DNA of 32,942 nt from an uncultured Corynebacterium sp. (GCA_943913645.1 CALTYZ010000025.1:1-32942), one strand, 5' to 3'; positions 24,174-32,730 are shown, counted from the first letter of the stretch. Notes: generated by a model from the sequence alone, not told the origin. A program made the numbers and translations.

Positions 24174-25169
24174 ATGACCGACGTGACCGAGCCCGCCTAC
24201 CCATATGTAGCGGTGTGTGTGCAAGCGACCGGGATCCACCCCACCACCGGCCGGCTCCTCACACTCGATGCGGTCACATTCGACGACGCCGGGCGCGTAG
24301 GCGAAGAATTCCACCAAGTGTTCAACCCGGGCTGCAACCCCGGCCCCCGCCACACCCACGGGCGTGAACCCAGCGACTTTGCCCAAGCACCACGCTTCGG
24401 GCGCTGCCTGCGCACACTTGACAAACTCATCGACACCCGCACCCTCATCCTGCACAACACCCCCCACGACTGGGGTTTTCTCGTCTCCGAATCACGCCGC
24501 GCCATGAACGCAGCCGCGCGCGCCAACCGCTCCCGCAGACGCCGCGGCACGAAACGCCGCCAACGCGTCGGCCACGTACCCAAACCGGCAGGCATCATAG
24601 ACCTGCTGGAAAGTGCCCGTGCCCAAGGCCACGTGCCGGTAGACACCCGCCTCGCCGCCCTTGCCGAACTCGTGGGCGTGACACCGGCGCCAATAAAAAC
24701 CTCCGGCGACGCCGCAGCCCGCGCACGGGCGCAAACATTGACGCTGGTAGGAATTTTTTTGGCGCTGCAGCAGGAAGGTGACGTCGTCACGCGTGATGCC
24801 CAAACACTCACCGCCGACCGCTTCGGGCTGCAACGCAGCGCCCTGCGCATCGAAGCCGACACCACCGCCCCCGCCGCCGACAACCCCGGGCCCTACTCCG
24901 CGGCAACCGGCATGCAAAAAGGCATGGAATTCGTCGTCACCGATGATGTCTCCATCTGCCCAGATACCATCATTGACCTGGGGGTGCGCGCCGGACTGAC
25001 CTACGCCGAAAAACTCACACGGCAAACCTCGGTTGTGGTCTCGGATGCCGTGGAAAAAGGCGTCGAACTGCGCGGCAAAGCCATGCACGGACACCGCAAA
25101 GACATCCCCATCCTCTCCGCCAACCAATTTTTCGCCGCAGTCAAGGAGACAAATTTCGACGACGAGTAG
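24174..25169 (+). CDS. DnaQ-like exonuclease-fold protein with C-terminal BRCT-like domain
   Basis: 331-aa protein. The first about 190 residues follow the DEDD exonuclease (DNA polymerase III epsilon-like) layout: YVAVCVQATGIHPTTGRLLT, then FHQVFNPGCNPGPRHTHG, then LILHNTPHDWGFLVSES. The metal ligands are largely missing. The D-x-E of motif I is replaced by C-x-Q, and the H-x(4)-D of motif III reads KTSGDA; only the motif II aspartate remains. A basic insert (RANRSRRRRGTKRRQRVG) lies at about 120-137. The C-terminal 85 residues (GMEFVVTDDVSI ... TSVVVSDAVEKG ... IPILSANQFFAAVKE) fit a BRCT domain. It may bind DNA rather than cut it. The equivalent C. glutamicum position holds a gene annotated as an epsilon-like subunit. 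Confidence 0.75.
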   Translation: MTDVTEPAYPYVAVCVQATGIHPTTGRLLTLDAVTFDDAGRVGEEFHQVFNPGCNPGPRHTHGREPSDFAQAPRFGRCLRTLDKLIDTRTLILHNTPHDWGFLVSESRRAMNAAARANRSRRRRGTKRRQRVGHVPKPAGIIDLLESARAQGHVPVDTRLAALAELVGVTPAPIKTSGDAAARARAQTLTLVGIFLALQQEGDVVTRDAQTLTADRFGLQRSALRIEADTTAPAADNPGPYSAATGMQKGMEFVVTDDVSICPDTIIDLGVRAGLTYAEKLTRQTSVVVSDAVEKGVELRGKAMHGHRKDIPILSANQFFAAVKETNFDDE

Positions 25170-25182
25170 CCACTCAGCGAGG

Positions 25183-25188
25183 TACCCT
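25183..25188 (+). promoter_or_regulatory. -10 box for murT
   Basis: TACCCT (25183-25188) ends 7 nt before the murT ATG at 25196, again the leaderless spacing. It lies in the 26-bp gap after the exonuclease-like gene. No ribosome binding site is seen before this ATG. Confidence 0.45.
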
Positions 25189-25195
25189 ATAGCCC

Positions 25196-26470
25196 ATGAT
25201 TGAGCAAGGACGTCTCGCCCGCCTCAGATCTGCGGCCGCGATGACCGCAGCACGCCTGGCCACCACCGCCTCACGCGCAACCGGCCGCGGCGCAGGAGGC
25301 ATGATCGGCGGCCTTGTCGCAGGAGCGATCGACCCATCCATCATGGACCGACTCGCAGCTGGGCGCCCGGCCGTACTGGTTACCGGCACCAACGGCAAAT
25401 CCACCACAACCCGCATGCTGGCCAGCGCCATGCGCACCACCCACACCGTGGCCACCAACGACGGCGGCGACAACATGGACGCCGGCATCATCTCCGCACT
25501 CATGGCAGGCGAATCCGCCAGCCACCTCGTGCTCGAAGTAGACGAGCTACACGTCCCGCACGTCGCCGAACGCCTCAAACCGAAAGCGATCGTGCTGCTC
25601 AACCTCTCCCGCGACCAGCTCGACCGCGTCGGCGAGATCAACTCCATCGAACGCGCCCTGCGCACCGCAGTCAACGCCCACCCAGACGCAACGATCATCG
25701 CGAACTGCGACGACGTACTGATCACCTCGGTCGCCTGGGACCACCCGAACGTTGTGTGGGTCGCCGCCGGCGCCGGCTGGCTGGGCGACTCGGTCACCAA
25801 CCCGCGCTCCAGCGGCCACATCGTGCGCACCGACAACGACTGGTACGCGGTTGAGTCAGACACCATCGGTGAGTTTCGCCGCCCCACCCCCGACTACACC
25901 GTTGACGACGACGGCCTGCACCTGCCCTCCGACGACGTACTCCCGCTGAACCTGAAACTGCCCGGGCGCGCAAACCGCGGCAACGCCGCCCAAGCCATCG
26001 CCGCTGCAGTCGAAGCGTTTGACGTGCCCGTCGCCCAAGCACTGCACGCCGCAGAAGAGATCGACAACGTCGCCGGCCGCTACTCCACCGTCAAGCTGGG
26101 CGAGCACGAAGTACACCTCCTGCTGGCGAAGAACCCAGCGGGCTGGCAAGAAGCGCTGAGCATGCTCGACCGCGACGCAGCAGGCGTAGTCATCGCGGTC
26201 AACGCCCAACAAGGTGACGGTGAGGACGTCTCCTGGCTGTGGGATGTCAAGTTCGAGGACTTCGGTGACACAGCCGTCATCGCCGCCGGCGAACGCGCAA
26301 CAGATCTGGCGGTGCGTCTGCTCTACGCCGACATCGGCCACAAGCTTGTCCACGACCCGATCGAGGCGATCCGCGCCTGCCCACCGGGGCGCGTGGAAGT
26401 GTTAGCGAACTACACCGCCTTTCGCGACCTGAAGAAAGATTTGACCAAGCAGGAGGACTACCGTGGCTAA
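25196..26470 (+). CDS. murT: lipid II isoglutaminyl synthase, MurT subunit
   Basis: 424-aa Mur-ligase-like protein that, with GatD, amidates the D-glutamate of the peptidoglycan stem peptide (lipid II) on the cytoplasmic side. The ATP loop is VTGTNGKSTTTRML (62-75). The Mur central domain includes GGDNMDAGIISALM and LLNLSRDQLDRVGEINSIE. The C-terminal domain has DVKFEDFGDTAVIAAGERAT and PPGRVEVLANYTAFRDL. Where the family usually has a four-cysteine zinc ribbon (here about 204-232), this protein has SSGHIVRTDNDWYAVESDT and EFRRPTPDYT without cysteines. It overlaps gatD by 8 bp. Confidence 0.92.
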   Translation: MIEQGRLARLRSAAAMTAARLATTASRATGRGAGGMIGGLVAGAIDPSIMDRLAAGRPAVLVTGTNGKSTTTRMLASAMRTTHTVATNDGGDNMDAGIISALMAGESASHLVLEVDELHVPHVAERLKPKAIVLLNLSRDQLDRVGEINSIERALRTAVNAHPDATIIANCDDVLITSVAWDHPNVVWVAAGAGWLGDSVTNPRSSGHIVRTDNDWYAVESDTIGEFRRPTPDYTVDDDGLHLPSDDVLPLNLKLPGRANRGNAAQAIAAAVEAFDVPVAQALHAAEEIDNVAGRYSTVKLGEHEVHLLLAKNPAGWQEALSMLDRDAAGVVIAVNAQQGDGEDVSWLWDVKFEDFGDTAVIAAGERATDLAVRLLYADIGHKLVHDPIEAIRACPPGRVEVLANYTAFRDLKKDLTKQEDYRG

Positions 26471-27260
26471 ACGCTCACTGACGATCGGGTTGATCCTGCC
26501 TGACGTGTTAGGCACCTACGGCGACGACGGCAATGCGCTGGTGTTGCGCCAGCGCGCCCGCATGCGCGGCATTGACGCACAGATCCGACCCGTCCGGCTG
26601 ACCGATGAAGTGCCCTCGGACTGTGATCTTTACACCCTTGGCGGCGGTGAAGACGCGGCGCAACTGTTGGCCGCTGCGCGCCTGGCCGCGTCACCAGGTT
26701 TGCAGGCCGCTGCTGCCGCCGGCACACCAATTTTCGCGGTGTGCGCCGGCATGCAAATCCTGGGCCACAGCTTCGTCGCCGGTGGTGCAGAAGCCCAAGG
26801 CCTTTCGCTTCTCGACGTCTCCACCTCCCCGCTTTCCGCCCGCGCCATCGGAGAGGTCGCGTCCAAACCGTCCCGCGCTGGCATCACGGCCGAGTTGACG
26901 GAGCCACTGAGCGGGTTTGAAAACCACATGGGCGCGACCGAACTAGGCCCGGAAGCCTCCCCGCTTGGCAAAGTGACCCGCGGCACCGGCAACGGCGCAA
27001 GCAGCCGCACAAACGATGCAGCAGCCACGGCGACAACAGCAGAGACAGCAGAGACAGCGAAAAACGAGGCGAAGACTGCGGCTGTTGAAGGTGTGGTGCA
27101 GGGCAGTATCGTCGCAACGTACATGCACGGCCCGGCGCTGGCACGCAACCCACAGCTCGCAGACCTGCTGCTCGCGCGCGCCCTCAAGGTTCGCATTGCT
27201 GATCTTGAGCCGTTGGAGCTGCCCGAAATTGACCGCCTGCGCATGGAGCGGCTGAACTAG
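26463..27260 (+). CDS. gatD: lipid II isoglutaminyl synthase, GatD glutamine amidotransferase subunit
   Basis: 265-aa CobB/CobQ-like glutaminase that supplies ammonia to MurT. The nucleophile is Cys94 in PIFAVCAGMQILGHSF, the same residue number as reported for S. aureus GatD. The catalytic histidine is in VATYMHGPALARNPQLAD (His222). Early conserved segments are LPDVLGTYGDDGNALVLRQR and LYTLGGGEDAAQ. GTG start at 26463 with AGGAGG 6 nt upstream, inside the murT end. Residues about 178-208 are an Ala/Thr/Glu-rich insert (TAETAETAKNEAKT), partly from a 9-bp tandem repeat; it should form a surface loop. The stop codon is 1 bp from the convergent recR stop. Confidence 0.92.
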   Translation: MAKRSLTIGLILPDVLGTYGDDGNALVLRQRARMRGIDAQIRPVRLTDEVPSDCDLYTLGGGEDAAQLLAAARLAASPGLQAAAAAGTPIFAVCAGMQILGHSFVAGGAEAQGLSLLDVSTSPLSARAIGEVASKPSRAGITAELTEPLSGFENHMGATELGPEASPLGKVTRGTGNGASSRTNDAAATATTAETAETAKNEAKTAAVEGVVQGSIVATYMHGPALARNPQLADLLLARALKVRIADLEPLELPEIDRLRMERLN

Positions 27261-27261
27261 C

Positions 27262-27891
27262 TCACCCCAACTTCAGGCGGCCAGTCAGCGCGCGCGACAA
27301 CGTCAGCTCATCCACGAACTCCAAATCACCGCCCAGCGGCATCCCCGACGCCAGACGCGAAACAGTCAGATCCGGAAAATCCTTCAACAGCCGCGCAATA
27401 TACGACGCGGTGGCCTCGCCTTCTGTATCCGGATCCGTGGCCAGGATGACCTCGCTGACCTCCGGGGTCGGCTCGCCAGCCACGTCTGGTTGCACCCCAC
27501 CGACACGCTGGAGCAGCGGCGCAATCGCTAAATCTTTCGGCCCGATATTGGCCAGCGGGTCAAGCGCCCCACCAAGCACGTGGTACCGGCCTGAGTATTC
27601 ACCTGTGCGCTCAATGACTTGAATGTCTTTCGCGTCTTCAACAACGCACACCGTCGACGCATCCCGGCCAGAATCGGCGCAGATACGGCACACTTCTTCA
27701 CGCGCCACGTTGTTGCAAATCCGGCAAAACATCACGCCTTCACGCACCGCGGCAAGCGCCGCGCGCAGCCGGTCAATATCCTCAGGCTCTGTTTGCAACA
27801 GGTGAAACGCGATCCGCTGCGCTGATTTCGGACCAACGCCAGGCAGGCGGGCAAACTCGTCGATCAGATCCTGGAGGGGGCCTTCGAACAT
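27262..27891 (-). CDS. recR: recombination mediator protein RecR
   Basis: 209-aa protein that works with RecF and RecO in loading RecA at gaps. Helix-hairpin-helix LPGVGPKSAQRIAFHLL (16-32), a C4 zinc finger with Cys56, Cys59, Cys68 and Cys71, then a Toprim domain (VCVVEDAKDIQVIERTGEY ... ILATDPDTEGEATASYIARLL). The C-terminal Walker-like region SRLASGMPLGGDLEFVDELT is complete. Length is normal. ATG at 27891 lies 21 bp after the ybaB stop, in a minus-strand operon with dnaX and ybaB, the usual dnaX-ybaB-recR arrangement. Confidence 0.96.
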   Translation of the reverse strand: MFEGPLQDLIDEFARLPGVGPKSAQRIAFHLLQTEPEDIDRLRAALAAVREGVMFCRICNNVAREEVCRICADSGRDASTVCVVEDAKDIQVIERTGEYSGRYHVLGGALDPLANIGPKDLAIAPLLQRVGGVQPDVAGEPTPEVSEVILATDPDTEGEATASYIARLLKDFPDLTVSRLASGMPLGGDLEFVDELTLSRALTGRLKLG

Positions 27892-27912
27892 GGGTGGGGA
27901 GACGTCGAAAAG

Positions 27913-28275
27913 CTAGATGATGCCCCCGAATGGAATCTCGCCCGGGTTCTGCTGCGGGGTCCCACCAGCCATCTCAGTCAACGGCCCAATTTTCTCATGT
28001 GCAAGCTGGCCAGCCTTATTGTGCGCATCACGGTACGCGGCAAGAATCAAATCCTGCAGTGTCTCCACATCATCTGGATCCACCGCCTCCGGTTTAATCG
28101 CAAGCTCGGTGATCTCCGCCCCGCCTGTCATCGTCACCGACACCAATTCGCCCCCCGCAGTGCCGACCACCGTTGTCTCAAGCAACTCCTGCTGCGCCTG
28201 CTGCAGCTTTGCCTGTACCTCCGCCGCCTGGCGGATGAGTTCTTGCATATCGGCCGGCATATTCGGCTGGGTCAT
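27913..28275 (-). CDS. ybaB: YbaB/EbfC nucleoid-associated protein
   Basis: 120-aa small DNA-binding protein of the YbaB/EbfC family, a dimer associated with the nucleoid. The helical start MQELIRQAAEVQAKLQQAQQ is followed by the typical beta section GTAGGELVSVTMTGGAEITE and LAIKPEAVDPDDVETLQDLI, then a Gly/Pro-rich tail. AAAGGA precedes ATG 28275. It sits between dnaX (80 bp upstream) and recR (21 bp downstream), the conserved order in bacteria. Confidence 0.94.
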   Translation of the reverse strand: MTQPNMPADMQELIRQAAEVQAKLQQAQQELLETTVVGTAGGELVSVTMTGGAEITELAIKPEAVDPDDVETLQDLILAAYRDAHNKAGQLAHEKIGPLTEMAGGTPQQNPGEIPFGGII

Positions 28276-28355
28276 CGTGGGGTCCTTTCTGGATTCAACG
28301 CAAGTGCGTTTATGAGTGTACCTGCTCCTCCCACACGCGCCGCGCCCGTGGCGTG

Positions 28356-30596
28356 CTAGAGCGGCTTGGCGTCAAGCTCCTGGGCGAGCAGTTCCATCGC
28401 CACCTCCGTGGCGTCTCGACGATCAACAGAGCCCTCCTCATTCTCGGCCTGCGTCGCCATATCCCGCTCCTCATCCTCGCGGGTGTACGGGGCCGGCGCA
28501 ACAGGTTGTGTCGGCTCGGGTGGTGGCTCGGGCCGCTCATCCCCCGCCTCGTCCGGCGGCTCATCGTCAACAGGCTCCGGTGGCGGCGGGATGTCTTCAG
28601 GTTCGCGCCGTGCCCGCGCCGCCTGTGCCGCCTGCGCTGCGGCGGCTGCGTGTTGACGCGCAGCGGTAGCGGCACCGGGTTCGCCACCTGCCCCTGCCCC
28701 GGCCGCGTGTGCTTGCTGTGGCGCACGACGCGGATTCCACACCGGCTTCTGGGCGGCGGGCTGCACGTTCGCAGCTGCAGGATCAGTGCCAACAACGCAT
28801 CGAACGGCGATGTCCGTGTCGAGTTTGCTGGAGAACACATCGACAATGTCACGGTTGTTTTGCGGCGCGTTGATGCGATCAGCAAGCGCACCGGTGTTGT
28901 GCCCCACAACCAAGGTCGTACCGTCAAGGCCGAGAGGTCGGGCTTCGGTCAGCATGATTTCGGCTACCTTGTTGCGCTGGCCGACTGATTGCCGCAACGT
29001 TGTCCAGTCGCGCTCGATTCGCTGGTAGAGCGCGTCGAGATCCGGTTCGGTGCCCGCGTCAGCGTCGCGTGGTTCAGTGTCGGCTTCCCGCTTCTCGACG
29101 CCCCCGCCAACCTCCTCCTCAGACAGCTGAGCCGGCTGTTCCTGCGTTTGGGGATCTGTCTGGGATTCGCGCACTTCCCCGGCCTGCTCAGCCGTCTCTT
29201 CAGCTGCCTCGTTCCCCGCAGTCTCCTCGGGCTCAGCCGACGTGGTGGGCGCAGCCTCCGCAACAGGGTCTGGGCGCTCAGTGGGCTCAGCGGGCGAAGT
29301 GGGCGGAGCAGACGGAGTGGGTGCAGCGGCACCTGCGGCGGCTGCGGCAGCTGCAGCGGCTGCCGCGCCACCAGCACCGCCACCCCGGCCGACCCCTGAG
29401 TTGGACGCCGGGCGGGTTTCCGCAGGCGCAGGCGCCGCGGTCGCAGGCGCCCCGGTCGCGGTCGCAGCCGCAGCCGCGGGCTGCGCGGGCCCTGTCGAGG
29501 GTGCCGCAGCGGTGAGCAGGTGCGCCATCATCACCTCAAGCAACAACCGTGGGGACGTAGCACCACGCAGGTCAGAAACCCGGTCGTTGACCTCGGTGGC
29601 AAGCGTTGCCAGCCGGGCGGGGGTGAACAGCTCAGCCTGGGCGCGCAGAACTTCGGCGCGATCAACCGGCGCGTCAACTAACCCTTGGGCAAACGCGTCC
29701 GGCACGGTGCGAATGATCACCAGGTCGCGCATCCGGTCAAGCAGGTCGAGCGCAAATCGGCGCGGCTCGTGGCCTGATTCCATGACAGCGTCGATGGTGT
29801 GAAACATCGCGGACGTGTCATTTTTGGCGAGGGCGTCAACGGCGGCGTCGAGAAGCGACAAGTCCGTCACTCCCAGCAGCGGCAACGCGAGTGCATAGGT
29901 CAACCCATCGTCGCCCGCGCCGGCAAGCAGCTGGTCCAGGATGGAAAGCGTATCGCGTGGCGATCCCCCACCAGCGCGAATCACCAGCGGATAGACGTTG
30001 TCATCAACGCTGACACCTTCCTCCGCCACCACGCTTTCAAGCAGCTCACGCATCGCCTGCGGCGCAAGCAGGCGAAACGGGTAGTTGTGGGTACGTGAGC
30101 GGATCGTGCCCAAAATCCGCTCCGGCTCGGTGGTGGCAAAGATGAAAATCAGGTGCTCAGGCGGCTCCTCCACAATCTTGAGCAGCGCGTTGTTCCCGGC
30201 GGACGAGATCATGTGCGCCTCGTCGATGATGAACACCCGGTAGCGTGATTCGGCCGGTGCGAAAAGCGCACGCTCACGCAGTTCGCGCATGTCGTCCACC
30301 CCGCCGTGCGACGCCGCGTCGAGCTCCATGACATCCAGATTGCCCGGCCCACCAGGTGCTAACGCCACGCAGGACGCGCAGGTACCGCACGGTGTCGACG
30401 TCGGCCCCTGTTCGCAGTTCAGCGACCGCGCAAGAATGCGCGCTGAGGAGGTTTTGCCGCATCCGCGCGGCCCGGAGAACAAGTACGCGTGGGCGATGCG
30501 CCCGTTATCCAACGCGGTAGACAGCGGCCGGGTGACTTGTTCCTGGCCGACGACATCACCGAATGTTGCCGGCCGGTACTTCCTGTATAACGCCAC
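28356..30596 (-). CDS. dnaX: DNA polymerase III subunit gamma/tau
   Basis: 746-aa clamp-loader ATPase. Walker A is GPRGCGKTSSA (42-52), the zinc site Cys61/70/73/76 lies in CEQGPTSTPCGTCASC, Walker B with DEAH is RVFIIDEAHMISSAGNNALL, and sensor residues follow in FATTEPERILGTIRSRT. Domain III runs to about residue 360. The next about 140 residues are a low-complexity Ala/Pro/Thr then Glu-rich linker, including a run of some 11 alanines. A tau-like domain (about 525-620, LDALYQRIERDWTTLRQSVG) and a long acidic/Pro-rich tail end the protein. GTG start at 30596 with AAAGGGG upstream. No slippery heptamer with downstream hairpin was recognised. Confidence 0.95.
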   Translation of the reverse strand: MALYRKYRPATFGDVVGQEQVTRPLSTALDNGRIAHAYLFSGPRGCGKTSSARILARSLNCEQGPTSTPCGTCASCVALAPGGPGNLDVMELDAASHGGVDDMRELRERALFAPAESRYRVFIIDEAHMISSAGNNALLKIVEEPPEHLIFIFATTEPERILGTIRSRTHNYPFRLLAPQAMRELLESVVAEEGVSVDDNVYPLVIRAGGGSPRDTLSILDQLLAGAGDDGLTYALALPLLGVTDLSLLDAAVDALAKNDTSAMFHTIDAVMESGHEPRRFALDLLDRMRDLVIIRTVPDAFAQGLVDAPVDRAEVLRAQAELFTPARLATLATEVNDRVSDLRGATSPRLLLEVMMAHLLTAAAPSTGPAQPAAAAATATGAPATAAPAPAETRPASNSGVGRGGGAGGAAAAAAAAAAAGAAAPTPSAPPTSPAEPTERPDPVAEAAPTTSAEPEETAGNEAAEETAEQAGEVRESQTDPQTQEQPAQLSEEEVGGGVEKREADTEPRDADAGTEPDLDALYQRIERDWTTLRQSVGQRNKVAEIMLTEARPLGLDGTTLVVGHNTGALADRINAPQNNRDIVDVFSSKLDTDIAVRCVVGTDPAAANVQPAAQKPVWNPRRAPQQAHAAGAGAGGEPGAATAARQHAAAAAQAAQAARARREPEDIPPPPEPVDDEPPDEAGDERPEPPPEPTQPVAPAPYTREDEERDMATQAENEEGSVDRRDATEVAMELLAQELDAKPL

Positions 30597-30614
30597 GCGA
30601 AACCCCTTTACACC

Positions 30615-31157
30615 CTAGTCTCGGTACCAGTCCGCCACGTCAACGTCGCGCCGCCTCAGCCGCCGCGACAGCGCCGGGTAGCCCTGCTCGGACACGATTT
30701 CGAACTCGTCATCTGTCAGTGCGACAAGCTCAAGCAGCAGCGTGAGTTGGCCCTGCTCGCGGTAGAGCGGTGTGCCCAGTTCGAACATTTCCGGTTCGCG
30801 CAGCATGCCGTGGCGCACAGTCGCCCAGTCTGGCGCGCTCGCACGGGTGAACAGGTCCTCGAGCAGCACGCCGGGTTGTGCGGGCACGCCAAGTTCGGCT
30901 ATCATCCGCGCGGCTGCGACAGCAGTTGTCGCAAGCACTTGCTTATCGACGTCGCCGCGCACCACAATCTCACACGCGACCTGCGTATCCGGGTCCCCCT
31001 GCATGGTCAGCCCAGTATCCACACTGGAAAACCCGAGGGTGATGGCGACGGGCAGGTCGCGGTGAACAGATGTTGCTACCGCAGAGGAGTCATACAGCGC
31101 AAGCTCGATGCCGGGGAAAATCGAGTCAACCCAGGCCGCGAGCTCATCACCGGTCAT
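30615..31157 (-). CDS. hypothetical protein, possibly suppressor-of-fused-like
   Basis: 180-aa soluble protein. Its ATG overlaps the aspT stop (ATGA) and its stop lies 18 bp before dnaX, so it belongs to one transcription unit. The sequence alternates strands and helices: PVAITLGFSSVDTGLTMQGD, EIVVRGDVDKQVLATTAVAA, then GTPLYREQGQLTLLLELVAL and TDDEFEIVSEQGYPALSRRL. The last two segments resemble the end of SUFU-domain proteins, where a 'lvpiT..E..' strand and helix occur. This is by eye and weak. No catalytic motif is visible. Confidence 0.6.
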   Translation of the reverse strand: MTGDELAAWVDSIFPGIELALYDSSAVATSVHRDLPVAITLGFSSVDTGLTMQGDPDTQVACEIVVRGDVDKQVLATTAVAAARMIAELGVPAQPGVLLEDLFTRASAPDWATVRHGMLREPEMFELGTPLYREQGQLTLLLELVALTDDEFEIVSEQGYPALSRRLRRRDVDVADWYRD

Positions 31158-32452
31158 CGAGCGTCGTGCTGCTCGAGGGCGGCGAGCAGCACGCAGGTGG
31201 CGACACCATCCATTGCCTCGGTGACCTCCGCAAGCGGGGGAAGCGACGGGGCGAGACGGATGTTGCGATTGTCCGGGTCTACCCCATGGGGGAAGGCTGA
31301 ACCGGCCTTGGTGAGGTTAATGCCGGCGTTTTTGGCCAGCTCCCACACCCGAGTCGCGGTACCAGGCACCACATCCAAAGAGATGAAGTACCCGCCTTGT
31401 GGTTTCGTCCACGTGGCAACGTCGTAGCCGCCCAGGCGCTCCTCCAGGATGCCGATGACGGCCTCGAACTTTGGGGCGAGAGAGCCGGCGTGCTGACGCA
31501 TCAGAGCGCGCACCCCTGCGACGTCGCCAAACAGGCGAGCGTGGGCGAGCTGATTGACCTTATTCGGCCCGATGCCACGCACGGTGGCGATACTGCGATA
31601 CCAGTCAAGGTTCTCCTTGGATGAGGCGAAAAAGGCCACACCTGAGCCCGCGTGGGTGATTTTGGATGTGGAGCTGAAATACCAGAACCGGTTTGGGTGG
31701 CCGGCAGCAGCCGCGATCTCCAGCACGTTCGGGTTATCCGGGAACTCGCCGTTGAACGCGTGCACCGCATACGCGTTATCCCACACAATGCGGAAATCGG
31801 GAGCCGCAGTCTCCATCGCAGCAAGACGTTCAGTCGTTGCCGGCGAGTAGATAACACCAGTCGGGTTGGCAAAGATCGGCACCGTCCACATGCCTTTGAC
31901 CTGCGGGTCTTTGACGAGCTCTTCAACCCGGTCCATGTCGGGGCCCTCAGATGTCAGGGGCACCTGGATCATCTCGAAGCCGAAACGCTCCGTGATAGCG
32001 AAGTGACGGTCATATCCTGGTACCGGGCACAACCACTTCACACTGTGTGCAGTGTGTTCGGCGTGTTCGGCGTGCCAGGGGCGCGGCGAATCGTTCGTAC
32101 CAAACGCAAAAGCGTAGGAAATAAGATCAAACATGATGTTGAGCGACGACGCGTCGCCCGCGATCAGGTTCTCCACGTCAATGCCGAGCACATCCGCCCA
32201 CAACTCGCGAATGTCCTCAATACCGTCAAGGCCGCCATAGTTGCGCACGTCGGTGCCGTTGCGGGTACGGTAATCGTCTCTTCCGGGCAGGCTGAGCAGG
32301 TCCTGAGAGAAATCCAGCTGCTCACTCGACGGTTTGCCGCGGGTGAGATCGAGGTTGAGGTTTTTGGCCAGCAGTTCGTCATAACGCTGGCGCACATCCG
32401 CAGCGAGAGCATTGAATTCACTGGAATCTAGGGCGGCGAAAGGGCTAGCCAT
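31154..32452 (-). CDS. aspT: aspartate aminotransferase, class I
   Basis: 432-aa pyridoxal-phosphate enzyme interconverting aspartate and 2-oxoglutarate with oxaloacetate and glutamate, supplying aspartate to LysC. It is of the actinobacterial AspT type. Signatures are LNLDLTRGKPSSEQLDFSQD, NYGGLDGIEDIRELWADVLG, GDASSLNIMFDLISYAFAFG, VPIFANPTGVIYS, DNAYAVHAFNGEFPDN, and the PLP-binding lysine in FWYFSSTSKITHAGSGVAFF. The start at 32452 (MASPFAALDSSEF) has GGAG 6 nt upstream. An ATG five codons earlier lacks a site. First gene of the aspT-hypothetical-dnaX unit. Confidence 0.93.
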   Translation of the reverse strand: MASPFAALDSSEFNALAADVRQRYDELLAKNLNLDLTRGKPSSEQLDFSQDLLSLPGRDDYRTRNGTDVRNYGGLDGIEDIRELWADVLGIDVENLIAGDASSLNIMFDLISYAFAFGTNDSPRPWHAEHAEHTAHSVKWLCPVPGYDRHFAITERFGFEMIQVPLTSEGPDMDRVEELVKDPQVKGMWTVPIFANPTGVIYSPATTERLAAMETAAPDFRIVWDNAYAVHAFNGEFPDNPNVLEIAAAAGHPNRFWYFSSTSKITHAGSGVAFFASSKENLDWYRSIATVRGIGPNKVNQLAHARLFGDVAGVRALMRQHAGSLAPKFEAVIGILEERLGGYDVATWTKPQGGYFISLDVVPGTATRVWELAKNAGINLTKAGSAFPHGVDPDNRNIRLAPSLPPLAEVTEAMDGVATCVLLAALEQHDAR

Positions 32453-32599
32453 AGTCACTCCATCCATCCAATCATTGGTTCGCTGTCATACTTCGCTGTA
32501 TTACGCAGTCGTTGCCATATCGTACTCGCAGCCGGCCCCCAAAGGCGCACGTACGGGTAACACACGGGCGCAGCTGCACAACCTACAAACCCGCGGACA

Positions 32600-32697
32600 A
32601 AAGAAGGGGACCCCACGCACCTGCCAGAGCTCGCTGACCCTTGCTGCGTTCCCGCCCTGGGGGAGTTCACAAGAATAACACCGCGTGGGATCCTGCC
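32600..32697 (-). ncRNA. ffs: signal recognition particle RNA (4.5S-type)
   Basis: The minus strand reads a small SRP RNA. The 5' GGATCCCACGC pairs with GCGTGGGGTCC near the 3' end. The apical domain-IV hairpin contains CAGGGCGGGAACGCAGCAAG, with the conserved GGAA loop and the asymmetric AGCA bulge bound by Ffh. A U-rich tail (TTCTTTT) follows at 32605-32599. The ends are estimated from the promoter and terminator and may be off by a few bases. Confidence 0.85.
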
Positions 32698-32701
32698 CCA
32701 C

Positions 32702-32730
32702 ATGCTAGCCGCCCACACAAGGGCCACCAA
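32702..32730 (-). promoter_or_regulatory. promoter of the SRP RNA gene
   Basis: On the minus strand, TTGGTG (32730-32725), a 17-nt spacer and TAGCAT (32707-32702) place the start near 32695-32697, just before the paired 5' end of the RNA. Confidence 0.55.

Noticed and set aside
28297..28310. AACGC-AAGT-GCGTT hairpin between dnaX and ybaB as a terminator
   Set aside because: Short stem without U-tract; the genes are likely co-transcribed.
28356..30596. Programmed frameshift producing a short gamma form from dnaX
   Set aside because: I recognised no A-rich slippery heptamer followed by a hairpin in the relevant region.
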